Origin: Bacillota bacterium
Lineage (GTDB): Bacteria; Bacillota_E; JAJZYS01; JAILZS01
Direction of reading: 5' to 3'
Length of the DNA: 6,827 nucleotides
Assembly (NCBI GenBank): GCA_021817625.1
Contig: JAKASY010000105.1
Location: 1-6,827 of the forward strand
Below, in pieces: positions 1-5,960 of the stretch (its first letter is position 1; every line of letters starts with the position of its first letter). The position numbers were made by a program, and so were the translations under genes. The notes under the pieces were generated by a model, which saw only the letters and a program-made list of their open reading frames with translations, was not told the origin of the DNA and did not search any database.

Positions 1-37
1 CGTCGGCGTTGTAGGACACGACCGGGATGCCCGACAC
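1..37 (-). pseudogene. Fragment of a sugar ABC transporter substrate-binding protein, N-terminal half absent
   Basis: Read on the minus strand, positions 40 to 2 translate as CVSGIPVVSYNAD and run off the window edge. GIPVV(S/A)YNAD is a hallmark stretch of type 1 periplasmic sugar-binding proteins, the ligand-capturing partners of the permease and ATPase encoded next door, and normally lies roughly 100 residues into the mature protein. Here the preceding codons (to about position 136) are Arg/Pro/Gly-rich and show no signal peptide or binding-protein fold in any minus frame, so the N-terminal lobe seems to be missing. A GTG at 37-35 could restart translation, but the product would lack a signal peptide. 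In typical operons this gene precedes the permease on the same strand; here it points away. It could be a truncated gene, one side of an inversion, or an assembly join. The motif match is seen; the truncation is inferred from a short stretch. Confidence 0.42.
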
Positions 38-136
38 GCACCGCCGCGCGCCGGCCCCGGCCGGCTTCGCGCGGCGCGTGTCTTGTTGACCCCCTGGAGG
101 CCGCGCCGCATCCGTGCCATGCTCCGATGAGGGCGC

Positions 137-1189
137 ATGCCCGCACCACGGACCCGAAAGGCGGGAGGGGACTTGGAGCCTGAGCTGTCGCGGGCCCGGC
201 CCGTCACCCCCGGGGCGACGCCGGCTCGCTCCGTGCGCTGGCTGCGCTATCTCGTGCAGCGCCGCGACGCGGGCATCGTCGGCGTGGCAATCGTCCTGAT
301 CATCGTCTTCCAGGCTCTGGACTCGGCGTTCGTCACCGGCGAGAACCTATCGGTCATCTTCCAGCTCGCCGCCGAGATCGCGATCATCGCCGTGGCCGAG
401 GTGCCCATCATGGTCCTGGCGGAGATCGACCTGTCGCTGGGCAACATCTTCGCCCTGAGCGCCTTCGTCATGTACTTCGCCTACCAGGCGCACCTGCCGC
501 TGCCGCTCGACATCCTCCTCGGTGTCGTGGCCGGCGCCGGCGTGGGCCTGGTGAACGGTATGATCACGGTCAAGCTGCGGGTGCCCTCGTTCATGAGCAC
601 GCTGGGCATGCTCTACGCCCTGAACGGCTTCACCCTCATCATCTCGGGCGGCTACCCGGTGATCACGCCGGGCAGCGGCTGGTTCGCGGGCGCGATGGGC
701 GCGGCCAACGCCGCCCCGTTCATCTGGGCGGGGGCGATCGTCGTGATCTGGCACGTGCTCCTGAACCGCACGCGCACCGGCGGCTACACCGTCGCCGTAG
801 GGAGCAACCGGGTCGCCAGCCGCGAGGCCGGCATCCAGGTCGACCAGGTGAAGATCCTCGCCTTCGTGCTCGCGGGCGCCCTGGCGGCGCTCACCGGCAT
901 CATCGAGGCTTTCCACATCAGCTCGACCGACCCGCTCGCCGGCGGCACGGGCCTCCTCCTCGAGGGCATCGCTGCCGCCGTGATCGGGGGCACCTCGCTC
1001 ACGGGCGGGTCCGGCACGATCATCGGCGCGGCGGTCGGGGCGTTCGTCATCTCCGGCCTGAGCGACGGCCTCAACATCCTGGGCGTGAACGCGTACGCCT
1101 TCGACCTGATCCTCGGCGTCGCCATCGTCGTGGCCATGGTCCTGAACACGCGCCTGGCGCGGGCGGGGGGTGGCTCGAGTGGCCAGTGA
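137..1189 (+). CDS. Sugar ABC transporter permease, RbsC/FrcC type
   Basis: Inner-membrane channel subunit of a carbohydrate ABC importer (BPD_transp_2, the ribose/xylose/fructose permease family). The 350-residue length is usual. After a polar, Arg/Pro-rich N-terminal extension (residues 1-44), hydrophobic segments lie near 47-62, 72-95, 103-118, 124-143, 153-170, 193-209, 238-260, 275-305 and 319-337. Family signatures are EIDLSLG at 96-102, GSN..ASREAGI at 222-233 (the cytoplasmic loop that contacts the ATPase) and LAGGTGLLLEGIAAAVIGGTSL at about 267-288. The ATG at 137 has a GAGGG 3 nt upstream, which is close; GTG at 233 would begin nearer the conserved core and is an alternative. The last 20 nt overlap the ATPase gene, so the two are translationally coupled. 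The transported sugar cannot be read from the sequence. No complete binding-protein gene is visible in the window. Confidence 0.93.
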   Translation: MPAPRTRKAGGDLEPELSRARPVTPGATPARSVRWLRYLVQRRDAGIVGVAIVLIIVFQALDSAFVTGENLSVIFQLAAEIAIIAVAEVPIMVLAEIDLSLGNIFALSAFVMYFAYQAHLPLPLDILLGVVAGAGVGLVNGMITVKLRVPSFMSTLGMLYALNGFTLIISGGYPVITPGSGWFAGAMGAANAAPFIWAGAIVVIWHVLLNRTRTGGYTVAVGSNRVASREAGIQVDQVKILAFVLAGALAALTGIIEAFHISSTDPLAGGTGLLLEGIAAAVIGGTSLTGGSGTIIGAAVGAFVISGLSDGLNILGVNAYAFDLILGVAIVVAMVLNTRLARAGGGSSGQ

Positions 1190-1961
1190 CGGGACCGTCC
1201 AGGTGCCCGAGCGCGTGCTCGAGGCCCGGGACGTGCGCAAGAGCTTCGGCGCGATCTCGGTTCTAAAGGGCGTCTCCATGCACCTCGGCCGCGGCGAGGT
1301 CCTCGGCCTCGTGGGCGACAACGGCGCCGGCAAGTCGACCCTGATCAAAATCCTCTCCGGCTACCACGCGCCCGACGCGGGCGAGATCCTGATCTATGGA
1401 AGCCCCCTGCGCTTCCACTCGCCGGCGGACTCGCGCGCCGCCGGCGTGGAGACCGTCTACCAGGACCTCGGCCTGGTGAACGACCTGTCCGTCTACCGCA
1501 ACCTCTTCCTGCGGCGCGAGCCGGTGCGCCGCTACCTGGGCCTCGTGCCGATCCTCGACGACCGCCGCATGGAGGAGGAGAGCCGCGACTTCCTCGCGCG
1601 CATGCGCGTCAACATCCCGTCCGTGCGCGCCACGGTCGCCATGCTCTCGGGCGGGCAGCGCCAGGCTATCGCCGTCGCCCGCGCGGTGCACCTCGAGCCG
1701 AGGATCCTGATCCTGGACGAGCCGCTCGCGGCCATGGGCGCCAAGGAGGGGCGCATGATCCTCGACCTGATCGTCGAGCTCAAGCGCACAAACGCCACGT
1801 CGATCATCCTCATCGCCCACAACTACGCCCAGGTGTTCGAGGTGTGCGATCGCATCGTCTGGCTGTCGGACGGCACGATCAAGCTGGACGCGGCGGTGCG
1901 CGACACCTCCGTGGAGGAGATGACCAGCCTGATCACGCGCGAGTACCGGCAGGAGGCATGA
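1170..1961 (+). CDS. Sugar ABC transporter ATP-binding protein, single-domain FrcA type
   Basis: Cytoplasmic ATPase that powers the adjacent permease. All nucleotide-binding motifs are present: Walker A GDNGAGKST at 49-57, Q-loop Gln98 in VYQDLGL, signature LSGGQRQ at 159-165, Walker B ILILDEP at 179-185 and H-loop His217 in AHNYAQVFEVCDRI. At 263 residues it carries one ABC domain, as in fructose-type FrcA proteins, whereas RbsA/XylG/MglA have two fused domains in about 500 residues; it would work as a homodimer. The usual DEPTAALG reads DEPLAAMG here, with Leu in place of Thr after the Walker B Pro. Two in-frame GTG starts exist, at 1170 and 1179. The G-rich run at 1164-1173 sits about 5 nt before the GTG at 1179, which may be the true start. 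The ORF overlaps the permease by 20 nt and is followed by the dehydrogenase after 48 nt. Confidence 0.92.
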   Translation: MARVASDGTVQVPERVLEARDVRKSFGAISVLKGVSMHLGRGEVLGLVGDNGAGKSTLIKILSGYHAPDAGEILIYGSPLRFHSPADSRAAGVETVYQDLGLVNDLSVYRNLFLRREPVRRYLGLVPILDDRRMEEESRDFLARMRVNIPSVRATVAMLSGGQRQAIAVARAVHLEPRILILDEPLAAMGAKEGRMILDLIVELKRTNATSIILIAHNYAQVFEVCDRIVWLSDGTIKLDAAVRDTSVEEMTSLITREYRQEA

Positions 1962-2009
1962 CGCGACGCCCGCGCCAAGGGGGCGGGGCGATCGGTAGGA
2001 GGTGGCCGC

Positions 2010-2864
2010 GTGAGCGGCGAGGCGTCCCTTGCAGGGAAGGTTGCGCTCGTCACGGGGGGCGCCCGGGGCATCGGGCGGGGCATCGCGCTCGAGCTCGCGC
2101 GCGCCGGCGCGAGCGTGTGCCTGAACGACCTCGCGGCGCGCGAGGCGGAGGCAGAGGCGGCGGTCGCGGAGCTCGAGGCGTGCGGCCGCGATGCCTTCTT
2201 CGCCCCCGCGGACGTCACGGACCGGGCCGCCGTGGAGGCGATAGTGGACACCTGCGAGACGCGCCTGGGACCGGTCGACGTGCTGGTGTCGAACGCGGTG
2301 ACGAGCCGGCGTCATCCCCTCCTGGAGACCTCGATCGAGGAGCTTGCGCGGGCCGTCGAGGTCTCCGTGTACGGCGCGTTCCACGTCATCCAGGTGGTGG
2401 CCCGCCGCATGGTGGCGGCGCGCAGGCCTGGGGCGATCGTCCAGATCACCTCCCCCTGGGCGCGGATCCCTTACCGCGGCGGCATCGACTACGCCGTGGC
2501 CAAGGCCGGCGCGCACATGCTCGCCATGGCCGCCGCGAACGAGCTGAGCTGGCACGGCGTGCGCGTGAACCTGGTGGAGCCGGGCTGGGTCGACACGCCG
2601 GGCGAGCACCGCTGGTTCTCCGACGCCGCCCTGGCGCGCGGGGCCGCGGCGGAGCCCCTGGGGCGACTCGCCGACCCGGCGGACATCGGCCGCGCCGTCG
2701 TGTTCCTGGCCGCCGAGCCCTACATCGTCGGCACGGTGCTCCGTGTCGACGGCGGCCACTCGCTCAAAGACTTCGCCCAGGAGGAGCGCCACCCGCGCGA
2801 GGCGACCGCTTGGCCCGGCGTCCCGGCCGGTCCTGCCGCCCCGAGCGGCGGCGAGCCCCGCTAG
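2010..2864 (+). CDS. Short-chain dehydrogenase/reductase (SDR), probably acting on a sugar or polyol
   Basis: NAD(P)-dependent oxidoreductase of the classical SDR family, cytoplasmic, 284 residues. Rossmann cofactor motif TGGARGIG is at 15-22, Asp68-Val69 contacts the adenine ring, and the catalytic triad is Ser148, Tyr161 and Lys165 (YAVAK). PGWVDTPG at 191-198 and GTVLRVDGGHS at 241-251 are the family's C-terminal landmarks. Asp40 at the end of the second strand suggests a preference for NAD(H). Two departures: the usual NNAG is SNAV at 94-97, and the structural Asn of the N-S-Y-K tetrad aligns with Ser119. About 30 residues after the SDR core form a Pro/Gly/Ala-rich tail. The GTG start is fixed by a strong AGGAGGT at 1997-2003 with a 6-nt spacer. 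Placement 48 nt after the sugar ATPase gene points to oxidation of the imported sugar; that substrate is an inference from context only. Confidence 0.9.
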   Translation: MSGEASLAGKVALVTGGARGIGRGIALELARAGASVCLNDLAAREAEAEAAVAELEACGRDAFFAPADVTDRAAVEAIVDTCETRLGPVDVLVSNAVTSRRHPLLETSIEELARAVEVSVYGAFHVIQVVARRMVAARRPGAIVQITSPWARIPYRGGIDYAVAKAGAHMLAMAAANELSWHGVRVNLVEPGWVDTPGEHRWFSDAALARGAAAEPLGRLADPADIGRAVVFLAAEPYIVGTVLRVDGGHSLKDFAQEERHPREATAWPGVPAGPAAPSGGEPR

Positions 2865-2886
2865 GGGCGTCGGGCAGACGGATTGA

Positions 2887-2910
2887 GGTCACCCACCAGG
2901 GTGTGGGACC
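2887..2910 (+). terminator. Possible hairpin terminator after the dehydrogenase
   Basis: GGT (2887-2889) pairs with ACC (2908-2910) and CCCAC (2892-2896) with GTGGG (2903-2907), leaving a 2-nt bulge and a 6-nt loop. It starts 22 nt past the dehydrogenase stop. No T-run follows, so the call rests on position and stem alone. Confidence 0.25.
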
Positions 2911-3390
2911 AAGCGCGGCGTAGCGGCTCGGCCCGACTCTGCGACGTATCGAGGCTCCGCGAGCGCCATGGGGGAGCCGAGGTCGTTGTTGGCGGGGCCG
3001 ACGGCGGCGGGGAACCCTTGCAGGCGGCCGCGGCGCCGGTGTCGCGGCGCAGGTCGAGTCGGTCGTCGCTCCCGCATCCGATCGCTTCGCCGCCCTCGCG
3101 GCCCGGGATGAGGCCGCGAAGAGGCCACCGCACGTGTCCGTCGGACCGCTCTCGACATGCCCACGCGGCCGCGTGGTCGCCGGTGTGGGAGAGGCGCAAC
3201 GCCCCTTCCTGGCGCGGGTCGAAGGCGTGCGGCGTGCACGTCAGGCCGTCGGGGCCCCGCCACCGTGCCACCGAAGCGGGACGAGCAGCGGGCGGCCGAC
3301 GACCGCCGGGCACGCTCTTGCGCCGCGTGCCACCCGCACCGCGCGCGCCGCCTTCGGGGCGCGGCCGCGTGTCGCCGAGGGGTCGGTGAC

Positions 3391-3418
3391 GGAGGCATAG
3401 GGAACGGCGCCCGCCTCC
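3391..3418 (-). terminator. Possible hairpin terminator after the small membrane protein
   Basis: GGAGGC (3391-3396) and GCCTCC (3413-3418) form a 6-bp stem, and GGG/CCC at 3400-3402 and 3410-3412 can pair inside it. It abuts the membrane-protein stop codon at 3421-3419 on the minus strand. No T-run follows. Confidence 0.25.
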
Positions 3419-4090
3419 CTACGAGCCCGCCTCCTCCGCGACGTCCTCCGCCTCCGGGGCCGGCGCGTCCTCCGTCCTGCCGTACAGCGACGCGAGCCCG
3501 CCGCGGCCCATGCCGAGGAGCTCCCAGCTGCGCATGATGCCGATGACGAGGAGGACCATGAGCGTGGCGCACAGGTCGTTCTCGGCCCAGGCCCGGCTGG
3601 GCGACTGCAGGAGGACCTGCGACGTCGCCACCTGCGCGGCGTAGACCGCGGCCGTGAGGGCAAGGAGCGGCAGGGAGACGCGCGACGGGGCGCCGGCGCC
3701 GCGGCGGAGCACGGCGGCCCGCAGGACGACCATGGCGGCCAGGACCCCGACCACCCCGAGGATGCGCGACGTGCCCGCCGCACCCGCGCCCGGCAGGAGA
3801 CCCGAGAGGGCGACGAACAGCGTGTCCACGAAGGCGAAGAAGGCCATGCCGGCATTCATCTGGCGGTCCGCTTGGGCCTGGTGCCGCACCCGCTCCGGGT
3901 CCACCGTGACCGCCACGAACAGGAGGCCGATGAGGGCGGCGGAGGCCGCGCTGACGGCGCTCAGGAAGGGACCATAGGCTGCCGCGATCGCGACCGCCTC
4001 CTCCCGCGCGGGGTGCTGGCTTCCCGACGGGATACCACCCGCGCGGGCGCATCCCTGGCTCCGCCCCGTACGCCGCGAGCGTGCCGGCAC
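3419..4090 (-). CDS. Small multi-pass membrane protein of unknown function
   Basis: I do not recognise a named family. Numbered from the GTG at 4090 (223 residues), five hydrophobic segments are clear: about 42-63 (starting FLSAVSAASAALIGLLFVAV), 80-99, 110-128, 138-161 and 173-193. A charged loop (DPERVRHQAQADRQ, 64-77) follows the first helix, and an acidic Glu/Ala-rich tail occupies about 206-223. The start is unresolved. The conserved-looking part begins near residue 36, preceded by GGAGGAGG (3997-4004 on the complement), but the codon at Shine-Dalgarno distance is ATC (3988-3986). The nearest in-frame GTG, at 4090, has no ribosome binding site and adds a polar Arg/Ser-rich leader that does not look like part of the protein. 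The gene begins 40 nt past the acetyltransferase stop, beyond a strong hairpin, so cotranscription with it would need read-through. Coding status is well supported; the 5' boundary is not. Confidence 0.72.
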   Translation of the reverse strand: MPARSRRTGRSQGCARAGGIPSGSQHPAREEAVAIAAAYGPFLSAVSAASAALIGLLFVAVTVDPERVRHQAQADRQMNAGMAFFAFVDTLFVALSGLLPGAGAAGTSRILGVVGVLAAMVVLRAAVLRRGAGAPSRVSLPLLALTAAVYAAQVATSQVLLQSPSRAWAENDLCATLMVLLVIGIMRSWELLGMGRGGLASLYGRTEDAPAPEAEDVAEEAGS

Positions 4091-4104
4091 CAGCGCGCGG
4101 CAAG

Positions 4105-4130
4105 GCGGCGCCCACGTCCGTGGGCGCCGC
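4105..4130 (-). terminator. Perfect 11-bp GC hairpin directly after the acetyltransferase gene
   Basis: GCGGCGCCCAC (4105-4115) is the exact reverse complement of GTGGGCGCCGC (4120-4130), with a 4-nt loop. It begins at the base after the acetyltransferase stop codon on the minus strand. No T-run follows (the next minus-strand bases are CTTGCCG), so it would be a T-less terminator of the kind common in GC-rich bacteria, or an attenuator ahead of the membrane-protein gene. Confidence 0.6.
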
Positions 4131-5003
4131 TCAGCGCTCGGAAGGCGCGTCGGGACCGAAGCGGTACTCTTCGAGGTCGATGACGGGGCGGTAGCCGATC
4201 GTCTGGTAGATGTGGTTGGAGGTCGGGTTGCCGAGGTCCGTGAACAGGAACAGACGGCGCCGTCCCGTGGCCAGGAGGTGGCTGCTGAGGTCGGCGACGA
4301 GCGCCGTTGCGTAGCCCCGGCCGCGCTCTTCGGGCGGCGTGTACACAGGCGCCACCCGGATGCCGCCCGGCGTGGGACCGCTGTACCCGGCGCACGAGAC
4401 CGGCCGGCTGCCGACCTTCCAGAGGCAGAGGCCGGCGTCGTCGCTTCCCGGAGCCCGCTCGAGCACCATGCGTCGGCTGCCCTGGGGATCCGCGCTGCCG
4501 GTCGTCTCCAGCGTGAACGCCTCGATCCAGGGCACGAGGGCAGCCCGGTCCGACTCCGCCGCGAGGCGCATGCCGCCGGGCGGGCGGCGCACCGCCTCGA
4601 CACGCTCGAGGGCGTAGATCCGCTCGCGCTTGTACAGGCCGACCCGAGCGGCGGCCGACGTCCGCCACGCGGCCGCCAACGCGGAGGCGGACTCTGAGGG
4701 CCCCAGCACCCCTGGCAGATCGCCAAGGCGGCCGCGGGCGTCGCGGGCGAGACGCCCCAGTGCTTGCTCGCTCCAGCCGAGGGACAGGACGAGCGGCCGC
4801 CCGGGCGTGCGCAGGGCCACCGCCGACACCCGGCCGCCCTCGCGGGCGAGCGCCATGTACAGCGAGGCGCCGCGGTCCGGCGCCGCCATCGCCCGGCCAA
4901 CGATGCCGAGGAGAAGGCTGTGCGCCGCCTCGTCCCGCTCCAGAAAGGCAGAGACCGCCGGCGCGAACTGGGTTGCGTCGTCGTACACCTCGAGATCGAT
5001 CAC
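4131..5003 (-). CDS. GNAT-family N-acetyltransferase
   Basis: Cytoplasmic enzyme expected to transfer acetyl from acetyl-CoA to an amine; 290 residues, the two-lobed layout of FR47-like GNATs. The catalytic GNAT domain is C-terminal, about 145-282: VAPVYTPPEERGRGYATAL at 217-235 holds the acetyl-CoA-binding R-G-x-G-Y/x-A loop (motif A), and DLGNPTSNHIYQTIGYRPV at 256-274 is motif B with the usual N-P-x-S/A-x-x-x-Y pattern. Residues 1-140 form a divergent N-terminal lobe with no obvious acetyl-CoA loop. The GTG at 5003 has GGAAGGGG just upstream. The frame stays open far upstream, but that part antisenses no recognisable domain and overlaps the exporter gene. The gene follows the LysE-type exporter by 14 nt and is followed at once by a strong hairpin, so exporter and acetyltransferase probably form a two-gene operon. 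The substrate is unknown; an amino acid or amino compound handled by the exporter is a guess from context. Confidence 0.88.
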   Translation of the reverse strand: MIDLEVYDDATQFAPAVSAFLERDEAAHSLLLGIVGRAMAAPDRGASLYMALAREGGRVSAVALRTPGRPLVLSLGWSEQALGRLARDARGRLGDLPGVLGPSESASALAAAWRTSAAARVGLYKRERIYALERVEAVRRPPGGMRLAAESDRAALVPWIEAFTLETTGSADPQGSRRMVLERAPGSDDAGLCLWKVGSRPVSCAGYSGPTPGGIRVAPVYTPPEERGRGYATALVADLSSHLLATGRRRLFLFTDLGNPTSNHIYQTIGYRPVIDLEEYRFGPDAPSER

Positions 5004-5017
5004 AGGTCCCCTTCCGC

Positions 5018-5671
5018 CTAGCTCTTGCGGCCCGTCAAGAGGAGACCGGCACCCACGGCCATGATGGCGAGGCCGCCTGTGCCGCCGACCAGCTCCAGGC
5101 GTCGCGGCGAGCGGCCGAACCAGGAGCGGAAGGCGTCGGCGAGGAGGGCCCACACGCTGTCCGATACGATGGCGATGGCGGAGAAGATGACGCCGAGCAC
5201 CAGGATCTGGTCCGGTACGCCCGGTGCGCCGCGGACGACGAACTGCGGCAGGATGGCGGCCATGAAGATCATCGTCTTGGGGTTGGTGAGACCGACCGTC
5301 AGGCCCTGCAGGAGCGCGCGCGTCCCGGTCTGGGGCCGCTCGCCCGCGCCCATGACCAACGCGCCGAGCGCCTTTCGCTCCCGGAACGTCTTGATGCCCA
5401 GGTAGAGCAGGTATAGGCCGCCCGCCACCTTGAAGATGGTGAACGCGGCGACGGAGCGCTCGGCAATCGTTCCCAGGCCAAACGCGATGGCCACCACCTG
5501 GGCATACTCGCCCGCGGTGTTGCCGAGCACGCTGAGGATGGCGACGCGACGCCCACTCGCGAGTGCCCGGGCGACGATGAACAGGACACTGGGACCCGGG
5601 ATCACGATGACGACGACCGCCGTCACGATGAAAGCCAGGAGACGAAGCGTCGAGAGCTCCGGCGTACGCAT
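5018..5671 (-). CDS. LysE/RhtB-family amino acid exporter
   Basis: Inner-membrane translocator that exports amino acids or related small molecules by proton-motive force. Its 217 residues are typical of the family. Six hydrophobic segments lie near 9-33, 42-66, 72-94, 120-143, 152-177 and 194-213. Family landmarks are IPGPSVLFIVARAL at 24-37, GNTAGEYAQ at 50-58, KVAGGLYLLYLGIKTFR at 81-97 and GLTNPKTMIFMAAILPQF at 127-144. The ATG at 5671 is preceded by GGAAGGGGGAC on the minus strand, a good ribosome binding site. It is the first gene of the minus-strand unit: a plausible -10 lies about 36-41 nt upstream and the acetyltransferase starts 14 nt after its stop. The substrate cannot be told from sequence, since family members export lysine, arginine, threonine, homoserine lactone, leucine or cysteine. 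Confidence 0.93.
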   Translation of the reverse strand: MRTPELSTLRLLAFIVTAVVVIVIPGPSVLFIVARALASGRRVAILSVLGNTAGEYAQVVAIAFGLGTIAERSVAAFTIFKVAGGLYLLYLGIKTFRERKALGALVMGAGERPQTGTRALLQGLTVGLTNPKTMIFMAAILPQFVVRGAPGVPDQILVLGVIFSAIAIVSDSVWALLADAFRSWFGRSPRRLELVGGTGGLAIMAVGAGLLLTGRKS

Positions 5672-5706
5672 GTCCCCCTTCCGACACGGCGCGGGACCAC
5701 GCCTCG

Positions 5707-5712
5707 ATCATA
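5707..5712 (-). promoter_or_regulatory. Candidate -10 element for the exporter-acetyltransferase operon
   Basis: On the minus strand the sequence GCGATATGATCG contains TATGAT, five of six matches to TATAAT, in an otherwise very GC-rich stretch. Transcription would begin near 5700, giving a leader of about 30 nt before the exporter ATG. No good -35 sits 16-18 bp upstream (TTCACC lies only 14 bp away), so recognition would depend on an activator or relaxed -35 contacts. Confidence 0.35.
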
Positions 5713-5928
5713 TCGCGCCGCAGGGCGGTGAAGGCGCGCGCTCGGGCGTAGCCCAGCCCAAGGGCACCGCGCACGCGCGGCGCGATCGCCTGCGAGTGCG
5801 GCGCGCTGCCCTTCGGCGCAGGAGGCACGCCCTCCGGCGGGGGTCAACCCCCTTGCGCGGCATCGACCGCCGAGTGACCGTTAGGGCGAGGGGTCGGCGC
5901 TCTGCCGCGGTCAGCGGAAGAGCCTAGA

Positions 5929-5960
5929 CGGCTGCAGCCGCGCGTATGCCCCTTGCAAGG
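5929..5960. promoter_or_regulatory. Two phased palindromes, candidate operator upstream of the VOC gene
   Basis: CGGCTGCAGCCG (5929-5940) and CCTTGCAAGG (5951-5960) are both perfect palindromes, and their centres are 21 bp apart, two helical turns. A weak -10-like TATGCC (5945-5950) lies between them. They differ in sequence outside a shared central TGCA. Such an arrangement fits a pair of dimeric-regulator sites on one DNA face; no regulator gene is visible in the window. Confidence 0.3.

Larger units (their letters stand above)
2865..3418. other. Convergent intergenic region, 554 bp, no recognisable gene
   Basis: This stretch lies between the stop codons of the dehydrogenase (+) and the small membrane protein (-). 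Several long frames are open, as expected at this GC content, but their translations are Arg/Pro/Ala/Ser-rich with no domain, membrane segment or credible ribosome binding site that I recognise. I found no tRNA arms, tmRNA or RNase P RNA signatures, or direct repeats. A modest hairpin lies at each end (2887-2910 and 3391-3418). The length is large for a region that needs only two terminators, so it may hold a decayed gene or an unrecognised RNA. Confidence 0.6.

Noticed and set aside
84..114. TTGACC at 86-91 as a -35 element for the sugar operon
   Set aside because: No acceptable -10 lies 16-18 bp downstream (CATCCG is the best), so the promoter call would rest on one hexamer.
347..1348. A 333-codon minus-strand open frame opposite the permease
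   Set aside because: It is antisense to a clear membrane protein gene; the product is an unbroken polar, charged sequence without any recognisable fold.
1951..1990. ATGA overlap at 1958-1961 with AGGAGG upstream, as the start of a gene after the ATPase
   Set aside because: The Shine-Dalgarno is only 1 nt from this ATG, and the frame encodes an Arg-rich shadow of the dehydrogenase, whose own GTG start has ideal signals.
1263..2792. A 509-codon minus-strand open frame opposite the ATPase and dehydrogenase genes
   Set aside because: It is antisense to two well-supported genes; its translation is His/Arg/Asp/Gly-rich with no domain, typical of the reverse frame of GC-rich coding DNA.
4091..4900. 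In-frame extension of the small membrane protein to 493 residues
   Set aside because: It overlaps most of the acetyltransferase gene in another frame and has Arg/Ser/Ala-biased content unlike the membrane part.
4160..5003. Similar peptides at both ends of the acetyltransferase (MIDLEVY at the start, VIDLEEY near the end), suggesting a duplication
   Set aside because: The similarity covers only about seven residues and does not extend on either side, so chance is the simpler explanation.
5004..5828. In-frame extension of the acetyltransferase to a 565-residue protein
   Set aside because: The extra part overlaps the exporter gene in another frame and is Arg/Pro/His-rich without a domain; the GTG at 5003 has a good ribosome binding site.
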